Part shown: piece by piece, positions 50,763-62,091 of the stretch
Position numbering within the stretch: position 1 is the first letter of the stretch
Layout of the letters: each line of letters starts with the position of its first letter
Origin: Phallusia mammillata
Lineage: Eukaryota; Chordata; Ascidiacea; Phlebobranchia; Ascidiidae
Direction: 5' to 3'
DNA: 64,000 nt
NCBI GenBank assembly: GCA_003260075.1
Contig: QLIY01000029.1
Coordinates: 231,423-295,422 of the forward strand
The notes under the pieces: model-generated
The model's database searches: none
The model's input: the letters and a program-made list of their open reading frames with translations, nothing else
What the model was told of the DNA's origin: nothing
Translations under genes and position numbers: made by a program

Positions 50763-53700
50763 ATGAAGAACATTCTGTTTTCTCTCGCTGTGTCTGTTGT
50801 TGTCCTGGCAACGGTTGGTTCGTCATCAGCTGCTCGTTGCAAACGTGGCATTCAGATTTGTAACGTCACAGATGACGTCACCGGACAATTTACGCTTACT
50901 GAATATAACGGATGCGTACAAATGTGTTGTGGTAAGTGTATGGCTAACTGCTTTAATACCAAATCTTAAAAATTATTCAAATCCCAATTTGGACCCAATA
51001 ACATTTGCTAGAAGAAACCTCTCTGGGCAAACTAGCAATCAAAAATTTAATTTAGATTTTCCTATTGACTATAAGTAGCTGTTGTGTTTACTTGTATTAA
51101 TTTGTATTAATACCCCCCCCCCTTTTCCTATTGACTATAAGTAGCTGTTGTGTTTACTTGTATTAATTTGGATACCGGTCAAAAGAAGCTATTGCGTTTA
51201 GCCTACTTGACAAATTGGCTACCGGAGACTTAGAGCACTCTATGGTTTGCAGGTATTGCGCTTTAGGGCAGACCCTAATGATAAACAAGCTGGTACGGCA
51301 TATTTGAAAAATAACCTTTTTGGCAATTATCGACACACAATGTTTCAAATTTGCAATCAGTCAGTAGAAATAATACGTTAATTTCTTAGGCGGAAAACTT
51401 TACGATCGTGACGCTTACTTCCAATGCTGTGGCAACAACGAACGGGGAATTCCATACAACGACAACACTCAAATGTGCTGTATGTGGCAATACGGAAACG
51501 AATACGTTATCCACAACAAGACCCAGGTATGAAACATTCTTTCCAAAAAAAGAAAAACTGTCACAAAATCTGATATATTATATCTTTTAACCTAATCAAA
51601 AACACATTTTTTTTGTTTTTGAAACTAAACAGAGCTTTTAATAGGTATATTTACAATTATTTTACACCAATTTTGATATAAGTTACGTTTTCACAGTTGA
51701 CTGCGCTTAGCTAGGTGTTAAACCGCCCTAGTATGTTCAAGTGAATACGTTATGGGGTAAAATTTCGTCATTTCGACCACTGTATCTTTTTTGAAATTCA
51801 TTTGTTTGTTAAAAAGAGTTTTCCTAACATGGAAGTGTAAACCAACACTTCTGCTTAAATTCACAGCCTGGGGCAGAATTGTGGCATTTCGGGTTTGTTT
51901 GTGTAACGTTCAAGGGCGTTTTTAATTTGGTTTTAATTTCTTCTAAAAAGCGTTTGAAAAAATGATTCATGATACAAACAATGAAACATAGCAGTTGTTT
52001 AAAATCCGTTTTTCATTGATAACATAGTTTTAAGTTGGTGTTTGCAATGCTAGTCAAAATTTGTTTTTTATTATTACTATCAATCTTTTGGATAATTTAA
52101 AAGCAATATTTTGTGCTTTTTATGAAACTGTTTATGAAAGCTTTAAAAATTTTATGAAGAGAAACCCTTTGAATTTAAATCGTACCATGAGAAGTTTCTT
52201 ATATCGTATCACGATTATTATGGCAATAGAATAGGTTTTTTGATTCCCGCAGTAGTCTTAATTTTAGCCAATTCTTAAAGTGCGGAATGGTTTGAAACTA
52301 TTTGTCCGTGCACGTCGGCGTAGAGTGCAGAAATTTAAAATCAACTTATTTCGATTTGTAGGGCGCTTGGTGCTGTGGCAGCGAGTTATTTGACCCAGCT
52401 GAAAGCCCGGGCCAGTCCTGCTGTAACAGTTGGACAAACAAGCCGGCTATTTTCTCATCGACTACTGAAATGTGCTGCGAAGGACAAGTCGGATTTTCAG
52501 GTAAGAAATGTTAAACGTCCTGTATAAGTGAAATCAAGCAGAATCAGTCTGTGCTACTTTAAGCTCGGGGTTGATGGTTTTCTATACAGACAAATGAACG
52601 AAATTGTTGTGGCTTAATTATGATTGTACGCATAGAAGATTTTTATAATGTGCTTTTTGAACGATTTCAAGGAAACCAGATTTTTTAGCTGTAATTTATT
52701 GGTTTTATAAGGGTCCTTAAACTTCTTTACAGCTCAAAAACGTAGTGTGTGTTTTAAGTAGTGATGTACCGAATCGGTTAAATTTCGAAACCGAATATTC
52801 GGCGGTTTTGCTAATAAACAACGCGTTTGACATGAAAAACATAAGTTTATCTACCAGGCATTTTGCGCAGAATAGTTGTGTTTCGTCCTTATTTTAGTTC
52901 TGTTGGGTTTAACGTTGCCTCAAAAAAATAATTGCCAACCTGCCAATGCATTACTGATTTTCTGTCTATCTACCATTATAACACTTAAACCGTTCCATTG
53001 GAATGTTTTTTGACTAAACGCTTTTTAAAAGGGTGAACATCTTCGTGACTTTAATGTCAACCCGAAAACATGTATTGGCGTTATATCCAGTCTAGCAGGT
53101 TTGGCAACCTTGGTTAACGCGTTTTATCGCGATATCAGACACGCTTGTTTTCCTATCGACCACTGAACTTTCCAAACACTATTCTCAGGTGACACCGCCT
53201 ACACATCTTGCTGTGGTGCCATTTCATATGACCGTAGGATTGCGTCCTGTCCCTGCCACGACGGACAGGTGCAAATAGGTGCCTCTGAACTCACCGCGGC
53301 TTGCTGCCAAAACAGCGACGGCACCAAGGCACCTTATAACACTGAAACCGAGGGATGCTGCAATGGGCTTGTTTATGATAACAGCCTGCAGTTTTGTTGT
53401 AACGGACTTGTGGGAGAAGTAGGCACAGAGGTGAGTTAGTCAAACGTCACGGTGCATATTTTAACGGTGGTTTGTTTGAAAAATAATAAGGCACTATTAT
53501 ATAGTGCATAATTTGTTCTATGATAACCACCCGTTTTCAGCATCTTTCTTATAGATTTAAAAGAAAATGTTGAAGTAAACTTTTTTACTTTAGTATTAAA
53601 CAAATTGCCAGCGAAGTGGAATAAAACGTATTTATTTTATTCGGCCAAAAACAAAAAACATTGATATTTCATTGATGATGACAAATGTTTTTTGTCGAAA

Positions 53701-56056
53701 CGTTTGCTCAATAAAATAAATACGTTTCTTCCACTTCGCTGGCAATTTGTTTCATACTAAAGCTACTATTTAAGTCCGTGTCTTGTGTACCTAACCTTTT
53801 TACTATTTTTAATGTACTGTATAACTGACTGTTTTTCTTGGTCCCTTTAGTGTCCATTTTAGAAATAGTTTTTATTTTTTCATTTGCACAGACAATAACC
53901 ACAGTGATTGTTCAAACGTATGCCTACAATGTATTCGCTATATAGATACCTGATAACATTTTTTGCAATGAAGCCCACTTCAAGATTTCAAGTTGTTTGT
54001 TTTTTTGTTTATGATTGTCAGTATATTACAGTTAACTTCAAATTTGTTTTTGAATAACAGGTATGTTGTGGAGACTCAATTGCATCGAAGTCCGCAAACC
54101 AAACCGGTTCTTCATGCTGTCTGTTGAACGACGGAAGCACCGTAGTTTACGATCCCACACAGCAACTTTGTTGTGGAGGAGCTCTTGTGGATAATCTTGG
54201 AAATGTAAGTGGCACCAATATATACTTTAGGGTACTTAAAAAGCTTTCATAGGTAAATGTGTATGTGTAAACTTATGTTATAAACTTATTCAAATAGAAT
54301 CATAAAAATATGATTAATAAACATAATTGTAAAACATACATACGATAGTTGACAGATAAACACATTCGGAGCTAACATCAAGTCAATAACAACTGTACCT
54401 TTACTGCTAATGAACAGATTGAATGCAAGGACAAGCAATGTTCCACTTGTCATATGGACAAAATCAGTTATGCATAAAACTCAGTTAAGCATAAATACTT
54501 TTAGNATTGAATGCAAGGACAAGCAATGTTCCACTTGTCATATGGACAAAATCAGTTATGCATAAAACTCTGTTAAGCATAAATACTTTTAGAACTATTT
54601 ACACTTCAACACTAAACTTCCTAAAACACTTGGTCCTATATTAGTTGGAACAAGGTAAAACCCACCTACAATGTGGTAAATCAGTATGTGTTAAATTTCC
54701 CTATAGTTTCTGTATTTCTCCACCCATGGTGTAACAATATTTTTCGTATAGCTCGGGGACCGGTGTTGTGGAAACGTTGCTTACAACAGTTTGACCCAGT
54801 CCTGTTGCGAAGGAATTGTCACTGTGAGTTGCACGCGCTTGAAGCATGTCGCAACTTGTAACTTACAAAATAGTTCGCATTACCAAATGTCTCTTACTGT
54901 CGATGTCATGGGTTTAAGACGGTCATCAGCCTTTACTGCAAAAATTGCTTTTTGAAAAAGGTTTTAGACTGGAGCTGGTATCAAACAAATAATTATTTGA
55001 AATTTTTAATTATTTGAAAATTATCAAATAATTTTTTACACAATTTTAAATGATTATTTTGAAGCGGTCGAAGCTTTATTGAGCAGTGGCGCCATGTCAG
55101 AGTCATGTTAGAGCGTGTGAGAGGTAGAACAATGCGATACCGGCGTTTATAAATAGGCAATAGCGATCAAAACAAAAAGGGAAATGGCACGTTTCAATTC
55201 GCATAAGCGAACACGGTAGTGAGGTCGCTACAAATTGAAATGTTTAATGTTTTGAAATTTAATTAAAAAATTGTTTTCTTATTTCTCCATCCATAGTATA
55301 ACAATATTTCACGTATAGTTCGGGGACCGGTGTTGTGGAAACGTTGCTTACAACAGTTTGACCCAGTTCTGTTGCGAAGGAATTGTCACTGTGAGTTTCA
55401 CGCGCTTGAAGCATGTCGCAATTTGTAACTTACGAAATTTATTCATATTGACAAATGTCAGTCATGCGAGGCTCTTACTGTCAATGTTATGGGTTTAAGA
55501 CCAATGACGGTCATCAGTCTTTTTGCAAAAAATGCTTTCTCAAAAAGGTTTTGGACTAGGGTGGTTATTAAACAAATAATTAGTTGATTATTTGACATTT
55601 TTAATTATTTGATAAGTTATCAAGTAATTTTTAACACAATTTCAAATATTCAAATATTTTTTTAGTAAACCTTAATGTAGGTGCACTATTAATTTAATTA
55701 AACATATTGGTGATATTTTTATGAAATGGAGATTAAACAGAAGCATGTGTTTCCAGTCTTAAATACACATTTCCCAAAAAATATTGGGCAAAAAGCATGG
55801 TAATTTACTGTACATTTCAGTATCAATTACACCCAGTAACAATTAAGGTTATTCAAGTGATTAGAAAGTTAAAGATCATAGTTTAATTAACCAAGTGTTC
55901 AATAGAATGCTCTTAAAGAAGTGAAACAACACTTGGAAACACACATGGTTTCTTAAGGAGAATAACTGAAACATATCTCTCATATTTTTATATTTTAAAC
56001 AGAAAAAAAATCGTATAGATTTGATGACTAAGAGCGCACAACCACATTGCAATTTT

Positions 56057-56104
<48 letters not shown>

Positions 56105-59100
56105 TTATTCTGATTTAATGGCGGCTGTGGGGCATACATCTCAGGAATTTAAATTTATTTGAATCATTTGATCAGACAAAAATTCCAAAACCTTTAACAG
56201 TCCTATTTTGGACTCTGTATTTTTAAGTGCAATATATTGTCTGTACTTGCAGGACGCAGCCGGACAAATCTGTTGCAACGGTAACGTGTTTGACACAGAA
56301 ACAGCTGGTGACGCTTGTTGCAATGATGTCCCATATTTCAGCTCTGATTCTACTTGTTGTTCCGGCGAAATCCAGGTATTATGATTTTCCCATGTTAAAA
56401 TCCAGATAAGTTATTATAATTATCCCAAAGCAGACATACGTGCATAATTGTTGTAAAAAATATGGTCCTATTATTTGGAACTAGGTAACACCGACCTGTT
56501 ACAAATGGCTTCCCTTTAAAAAATAGGTTTAACATTGTAAGTAACTGGGATTAAACAATTCTATAATGTGGTAAATCAGTCTGTATTAAATCATACTATT
56601 GTTTTCGTATTTTTCCACCCATAGTATAACAATATTTCCCGTATAGCTCGGGGACCGGTGTTGTGGAAACATTGCTTACAACAGTTTGACCCAGTTTTGT
56701 TGCGAAGAAATTGTAACTGTGAGTTGCACGCGCTTGAAGCATGTCGCAATTTGTAACTTACGAAATCGATTGATATTGCCAAATGTCATTCACAGAGTGT
56801 AACTGATGTGGCTTTCACATCACTGATGATGTATGAGCATTTGCCGAAACGTTTGAAACATAAAGCATGTCGCTTTTTACGTCGATATGGGCCGTTATTT
56901 TCACCATTAAATCATTCATAGATGTTCTTACTGTCGTTTGTTTTACTCACATGTCACCGTAAAAGGAGAATATGTGCTCATTTAGACATTTTTGTATCCG
57001 CATGACGCTTCTTTGCATGGCTTTAATCACTTAACCAAGTGGCAAAGTGCAACATGTTTTAAATCCGCTGTACGACGGTATGGAGTAATCGACATGCCCA
57101 AAATATTAAATTTGCAATCTCGGGGAGGAACTTGGTTTAATGGTCTAGTTCGCTTGACCCATCTACAGACATAAACACCTAAATCGGGATTCGGGATTCG
57201 TGGCCTGGGCCGTCCTGGGTTAGAAATAAAAAATATGTGCAAACTCAAGGCATGGTTTTATTTAAGCTTTAGCAGCTTAATATTACAACAAGAGAGTTTG
57301 CTAACAATCAAACGCATGTTTTTTATAACAGTTTAAGCGGCTTCATATTAAAGAGTTTGAAGACGACATGAGTGTTTTAAATTGATCCTTATTAATTTGT
57401 GCGTTTTGTCTTTGTAGCCTTCCGTGTACATATATCCTTCATGTTGTGTCAATGCAACCTTTGACTCCTACGTGCAAACATGCTGCGGAGGAATTGTGTA
57501 CGACAATCCGGAAATCATATCAACTATCACTGTAAGTGCACAATGACTATGACTTTAATTGTCCTCATTGTAATTTATAGAAAGCTTTGTTTCTCTCAAT
57601 AAACAAACCTCTGTTGAATTTTTTTGAATTAAGTTGCCGTTTCTTTGTACATTTTCATGCATATTGTCTGTTTAAATTTTATGTAATTACGCTTTACGTT
57701 TATATGTAAATTTTACACTACGACATATAGTAACCCTTGGGAACTTACACAGTTATCTTTGTACATATAATACAATATATGTTTGTGGTCAAAATGGTTC
57801 CAAAAGGCTCTAGCCTGATGAATTTATTTCCAATTGCACCGACCAAATGTGTCTTTCTGTATTTAAAAAACGTTTTCATTTCTGCAGGGTGAAATTGAAG
57901 TAAGCCATCAGACCCGATGCTGTGGCGATTTCTCTAATGACCAAACACTGCTACCTTACGATTACGCCACAAGCACATGCTGCAACGGAAACATCGTCGA
58001 TCTAGGTAAAAAAACATCGGTACAAAATCTTGATATTTAAAGTGTAACATAAAGCATTCCTTTATCCAAACTTGCAAAACCACATTGTTAAGATATTTGG
58101 TCGTTTTGGTAAATTTGAAATCAGCAATGGTCGTTATGATAAAATTAAATGAATACGTTTTGGCATTGGGTGAAATGTTTTTTCAAAACGCTAAAAATCT
58201 ATAATGTATTTTTTCACCGTATACATTGCATCTAAAATTCCCTTTTTTGAGAGAAATTATTTTCTTTAGGCGTTTATTTTGAGCTTCTTTACATTTCCAA
58301 AACCGTCTTTTGAACACAACTGTAAACCTAGTACTGTAGTACCGTCCTCACTCAAGTAACATTTCATCATCTAGTTCACCCCCAACTTTAACGCTAAATT
58401 TTTTATGTCGGTTTCAGGAGGCCTAGACCCATCTTTGATTGAATGCTGCGGTGGTGAAGTAATGAACACAGAAATATCAACGTGTTGTGAGGGTGTAGTA
58501 ATCAACAAAGAAACATCAACGTGTTGTGAGGGTGCTGCTGTTGATCGTTGGTATGGAGATGCTACTGGTTGTTGTAATGGAACGGCTATGAACTTAACTG
58601 ACAGCATTTGCTGTGGAAACAATGTGATTGCAAATGATGCAAACACCGAATGTTGTGGTAAGTAACGCCCTGTTTAATTTCTATCTGATTTTAATGGCCG
58701 TGGGAATGAATCGCCGTTTTAAATATATTGCAAACTACAGAAAACCTCTCCATTTCAGAGTTATTAGCGGGTCTGAAATCCGCCTTTTTAACAATAAACT
58801 CAGCCTTAGGACAAAACAATAAGTTTACTAAGGTGAAATTACCACACCAAAGTGGCCTTTAGTGTAACGTCAAGTCTGAATCAAACCGCTTTTATTCAAA
58901 CTTAATCGCAAACCCGAGCCGACTTTCGGCATGGCCCAAGCTTTTCAAAGCAATTTTGTGACCTAAAACTACTGTTGTAGTCTCGTTTTTTTGTTTAACT
59001 TTTAAAAAGTTCTAGGCGACTGCTAAGCAGGACTAAATCGTGTTACATGAGTGTGCATAGCTTAATAATCTCTTGGCTTGGATATACTAGCTGCTTGTTC

Positions 59101-59369
59101 GCCTCGTACAATTCATTACTAACTAGAATTCAACTTACAACATACGTTTTCTTATTACAGGGTCAACCGGTATGGACAGCACTTTGTTTAAATGCTGCGA
59201 TGGCGTCCCTCGTTCATTGAACGGTGTTCCGGCAGACAAGGCAATTTGTTGTGGTCAAGGCTGTATTGACGGTACACAGTATTTCTGCTGCGACGGCAAG
59301 CAATACCAAAAAGGCAATCCGGATGGCATTGACGTCAGCGGCTTGACATGTGACTCGTTGTTCCCCTAG
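50763..59369 (+). CDS. Galaxin-like secreted di-cysteine repeat protein, complete, 13 exons, 616 residues
   Basis: Exons: 50763-50931, 51390-51526, 52362-52500, 53189-53430, 54061-54204, 54752-54823, 55319-55390, 56253-56375, 56647-56718, 57418-57531, 57888-58005, 58418-58657, 59161-59369. All have GT-AG borders and matching phases; 1851 bases including TAG. Residues 1-23 are a signal peptide ending SSSA-AR. The rest is a string of short Cys-Cys units of the galaxin type (pattern CCxGxxYxxxxxxCCxGxx); I count 35 Cys-Cys pairs. Galaxins are extracellular proteins first known from coral skeleton matrix, with relatives in many animals including an antimicrobial squid form. Exons 6, 7 and 9 are near-identical 24-residue modules. 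Exon 12 holds a tandem repeat (STCCEG twice). No membrane anchor at the C terminus. Introns carry a MITE, an n (54505), a 10-C join and a 47-C gap. Confidence 0.9.
51057..51176. repeat. Duplicated contig overlap around C tract 51113-51122 (galaxin-like intron 1)
   Basis: Copies 51057-51112 and 51123-51176 flank ten Cs. Confidence 0.9.
53588..53762. mobile_element. Foldback MITE in galaxin-like intron 4
   Basis: Terminal inverted repeats of about 54 bases (53588-53641 and 53708-53762), including AAATTGCCAGCGAAGTGG, enclose about 65 bases. The centre carries a GATGATGACAAATG...CGAAACGTTTG motif shared with 14.9 and 56.8 kb. Confidence 0.8.
54418..54592. repeat. Duplicated contig overlap around single n at 54505
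   Basis: Copies of 87 bases (54418-54504 and 54506-54592) differ at one position. Here the join is marked by n rather than by Cs. Confidence 0.9.
54752..54823 (+). CDS. Galaxin-like exon 6: 24-residue symmetric module
   Basis: The exon is 72 bases, phase 0 at both ends, between GTATAG and GTGAGT. Key residues are GDRCCGN, AYNSLTQ, SCCEGIVT. Near copies follow at 55319, 56647 and 61235. A phase-neutral exon can be duplicated or skipped without frame change. Confidence 0.85.
55319..55390 (+). CDS. Galaxin-like exon 7: second copy of the 24-residue module
   Basis: Same layout as exon 6, starting with Phe instead of Leu and with Gln-Phe before the second Cys pair. Flanking intron sequence (acceptor side 'ccatagtataacaatattt', donor side 'cacgcgcttgaagcatgtcg') is copied too. 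Confidence 0.85.
56058..56104. other. 47-C tract in galaxin-like intron 7: probable sized gap
   Basis: No flanking duplication. Since a module exon recurs in this part of the gene, missing sequence could include a further exon copy. Confidence 0.7.
56647..56718 (+). CDS. Galaxin-like exon 9: third in-gene copy of the 24-residue module
   Basis: The module has Ile for Val after GN and Glu-Glu in place of Glu-Gly after the second Cys pair; splice sites GTATAG and GTGAGT are intact. About 170 bases of upstream intron are also similar to the region before exon 6. Exon 8 sits between the second and third copies, so copies are interspersed, not purely tandem. Confidence 0.85.
56820..56900 (+). repeat. 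Dispersed repeat tail
   Basis: The stretch contains CACTGATGATGTATGAGC, then CCGAAACGTTTGAAACATAAA. Similar sequence lies at 14862-14925, inside the MITE at 53588, and inverted near 62930-62985. Confidence 0.5.
57127..57230 (+). repeat. tRNA-derived SINE-like element in galaxin-like intron 9
   Basis: An A-box-like TGGTTTAATGGTCTAG, CGCTTGACCC and TAGACATAAACACC-like block (with AGACATAAACACC) and a degenerate B box (GGATTCGGGATTCG) come in tRNA order. The middle block aligns with 31655-31735. Confidence 0.45.
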
Positions 59370-59479
59370 TGGCTCCTTTTATGTGTTTCATTGAAGGCTT
59401 TTGGTTTTCGTTGATTATTCGTATTGTTTCTCGTTGATTGGTTGTACTTTTACGCGTATGTGTGTTTTATTTGAACTGC

Positions 59480-59644
59480 GGCCTAAACGTGAAATACACG
59501 ACTTTTACCCTCTAGTTTATCAACACAGTCAGTTGGTGGACGAATTTGTAGCCCCCCCCCCGGCCTAAACGTGAAATACACGACTTTTACCCTCTAGTTT
59601 ATCAACACATGTGTGACTGCAGTCAGTTGGTGGACGAATTTGTA
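59480..59644. repeat. Duplicated contig overlap around C tract 59552-59561
   Basis: Copies 59480-59551 and 59562-59644 flank ten Cs. The second has an extra 11 bases or so. It lies in the galaxin-like 3' flank. Confidence 0.9.
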
Positions 59645-59740
59645 AATGCAATCTAGGTTTTCCACAGCCCAGGACTACATGCAAAATGAAACTGCCCAGT
59701 TTTTTCAAACAATGATCAGTTTGTGGCATCGAACAGATTT

Positions 59741-59951
59741 GGTGAGGCATGGCTTTCCAGCCTGTTACTCCCAACAAACTGTATTGCCCTAATCTAGATT
59801 TGCTCATAGGACCAATCTCCTATCACAAGCTGCACTGATGACCCCCCCCCCGGTGAGGCATGGCTTTCCAGCCTGTTACTCCCAACAAACTGTATTGCCA
59901 TAATCTAGATTAGCTCATAGGACCAATCTCTTATCACAAGCTGCACTGATG
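59741..59951. repeat. Duplicated contig overlap around C tract 59842-59851
   Basis: Copies 59741-59841 and 59852-59951 flank ten Cs. Confidence 0.9.
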
Positions 59952-60263
59952 GGACATTTTAGGTAGAAACGGAGTGCATTGTTTGCAAATTACTAGTAAT
60001 GTATGGACGTGTTGCCTTAGTGAGCCATGTTAATCTTTTATGATTTGAAAATTACCGTTGTTTTATTGCGCAATCCAGACATGATCAACCGCTGACAGTT
60101 TTTCTTGCTTCAATAACTGTTTGCAAACTGACACACAAAAACAATTACAAAGCGTGTTTATTCATGACTAACGTTTTCTTAAGACGATGAGAGCTCGACA
60201 AATTATAACAAGTATAAAAAATCTGCCATCCAATCTTGTCCTTTATTCCGTCTGTTCCACAAT

Positions 60264-61047
60264 TTAAGTATTGCTGCCGCTAAGGTTTACATAAGTATCT
60301 TTGGCAAGCTGCATCGCAGCCTTAAATAGCTCGGAAGTATACATTACGTTTAGGTGACTTGGTTCGCGGTTCGGAAACTAAGGTGGAAAGGCTACGTTTG
60401 CTGAATTGGGTCATTTAGAAAAAAAATAAGTTAGTAAAAATTGTTGTATTTTTTGGGTCAACCATGATAAAAAAACGTAAAATATTTTTGTTCTATAAAA
60501 CTAAAATTACATATTTTGTAAACTTTTATTATTATTTCAACCTTTGCCTGTGATAAAAAAATCACATCCGGTAATCACACAAACCTCGTTTGTAAACCGC
60601 TTCAATCTTACATGTCAAGCATCCTAAAACAAAACTAGGTAATATACTACAAAAAACGACACATATTAATAAGACATTGTCTTTATATTACTTACTTTAT
60701 TTCATCCGCATGTTTTTGAAGTGTTTCAACATCCCACCCCGATACACAGTACTTAAGTTTGCCCCACACACTCCCACAGGCATCTAAAACGAACAAACTA
60801 CCTGGTTATAAGCAAACTATTTTTTAAAGTCAATCGCTTCATATACTTTGTTTGCAGCTAACACCTCGGTGCTAAATTACTTTTTTTAAATGCTGTATGG
60901 ATTTCGCCAAAAACGTTGGCTTTTCATGAAGGAAAATCTGTTTAACTACGTATATTCCCACCAAACCTTACCTTCACCGACAGGAAAAGCATCAGTGTTG
61001 CAAACCATAAAAAGACCAACAAACAGCACCAAAACGGCAATCTTCAT
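60264..61047 (-). pseudogene. Small secreted helical protein, paralog A, probably decayed
   Basis: Exon 1 (60972-61047) encodes the same signal peptide as paralog B, ending DAFPVGE. Exon 2 (60696-60783) encodes ACGSVWGKLKYCVSGWDVET and a short helix, 24 bases shorter than in B. The third exon is damaged: the 3' part (LAKDTY, stop 60264-60266) is recognisable at about 60264-60335, but the acceptor and first 45 or so bases are replaced by unrelated sequence and no acceptor in the right phase is seen. Unless an unseen exon serves, it cannot make a B-like protein. It gained two Cys relative to B. Confidence 0.6.
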
Positions 61048-61234
61048 TATATGTTCTCACTGGTACTTCCAATTAAAAAGTGATAAGTGCCTGTTAGGAT
61101 ACACAAAATACGTATAGGTACCTAACATGCTAATGGCATGATTTGCTATCTAAACACTGACTAATTTCCTTTTTAAAAATATGTTGGACGAGTGGCAAAA
61201 GTATCTGTAATCACAAACAATATTTCACATGTAG

Positions 61235-61306
61235 TCCGGCGATCGGTGTTGTGGAAACGCTGCTTACAACAGTTTGACCCAGTCCTGTTGCAATCGAATT
61301 GTCACT
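61235..61306 (+). pseudogene. Stray galaxin module exon outside the galaxin-like gene
   Basis: A fourth copy of the 24-residue module (SGDRCCGN, AYNSLTQSCC, then NRIVT) lies 1.9 kb past the galaxin-like stop. Both splice sites (CATGTAG and GTAAGT) and the frame are intact, and about 40 bases of following intron are copied. No galaxin exons lie beyond it in the window, so it is an exon shuffled out or the relic of another gene. Confidence 0.8.
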
Positions 61307-62091
61307 GTAAGTTGCACGCGCTTGAAGCATGTCGCAATTTGTAGAATGAATAAATCCATTTGACTAACATGAAATATAGAGTCCCTTATCATAATTTTCA
61401 CTCATGTGTAAACTGAAGTTGAATTTGCGCTGGTTTGGACATTTTTTTTACTAAAGATACTTTTTAGGTAGAAACAGAGCGCATTGTTTACACAGTACTT
61501 ATAATGTATTGACTCAATGATTTCATAATGATTAGTTTGGCACTGAAACGGGTATTTGTTTACCCATTTGTCTAAATACTCATGCTTGCGATATTTGTCT
61601 ACGTCTGCATTTCGCAATCACTGTACGCCTACGCCATAATCTTTACAAAACAATGACTTGATATGTTACCATTTTGAGCCATGTTAATATTTTATCAATT
61701 GACAATTACCGTTGTTTTCACAAGCATTGCGCAATCCAGAAATGATCAACCGCTGACAGTTTTTCTTGCTTTAAAGTCTTGCGAAATGCGAGGGCTACGC
61801 CGGCCCATACCCCCCCCCCCGCTGACAGTTTTCCTTGCTTTAAAGTCTTGCGAAATGCCAGGGTTACGCCAGCCCATATCAATTGTTTAAAGGCTGTATT
61901 GCACAATTCAAAAACTTTAGGCCACTACCGCCTTAAACACACCTTTAATTTTTATAGGTGTAAGTTTCTATTTGCAAACTGACACACAAAATAATTACAA
62001 AGCTTGTTTATTCATGACTAACATTTTCTTAGGACATAAGGGCGTGACAAATTATAAAAAGTATGATAAATCTGCCATCCAATCTCGACCT
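61307..62091. other. Intergenic duplicate of the 59.96-60.22 kb sequence
   Basis: Blocks around 61466-61520 and 61660-62070 match 59963-60220 (for example GATCAACCGCTGACAG and TTTGCAAACTGACACAC), in the same order. They form the 3' flank of paralog B as the other set does for paralog A. Confidence 0.7.
61752..61879. repeat. Duplicated contig overlap around C tract 61810-61819
   Basis: Copies 61752-61809 and 61820-61879 flank ten Cs. Confidence 0.9.
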
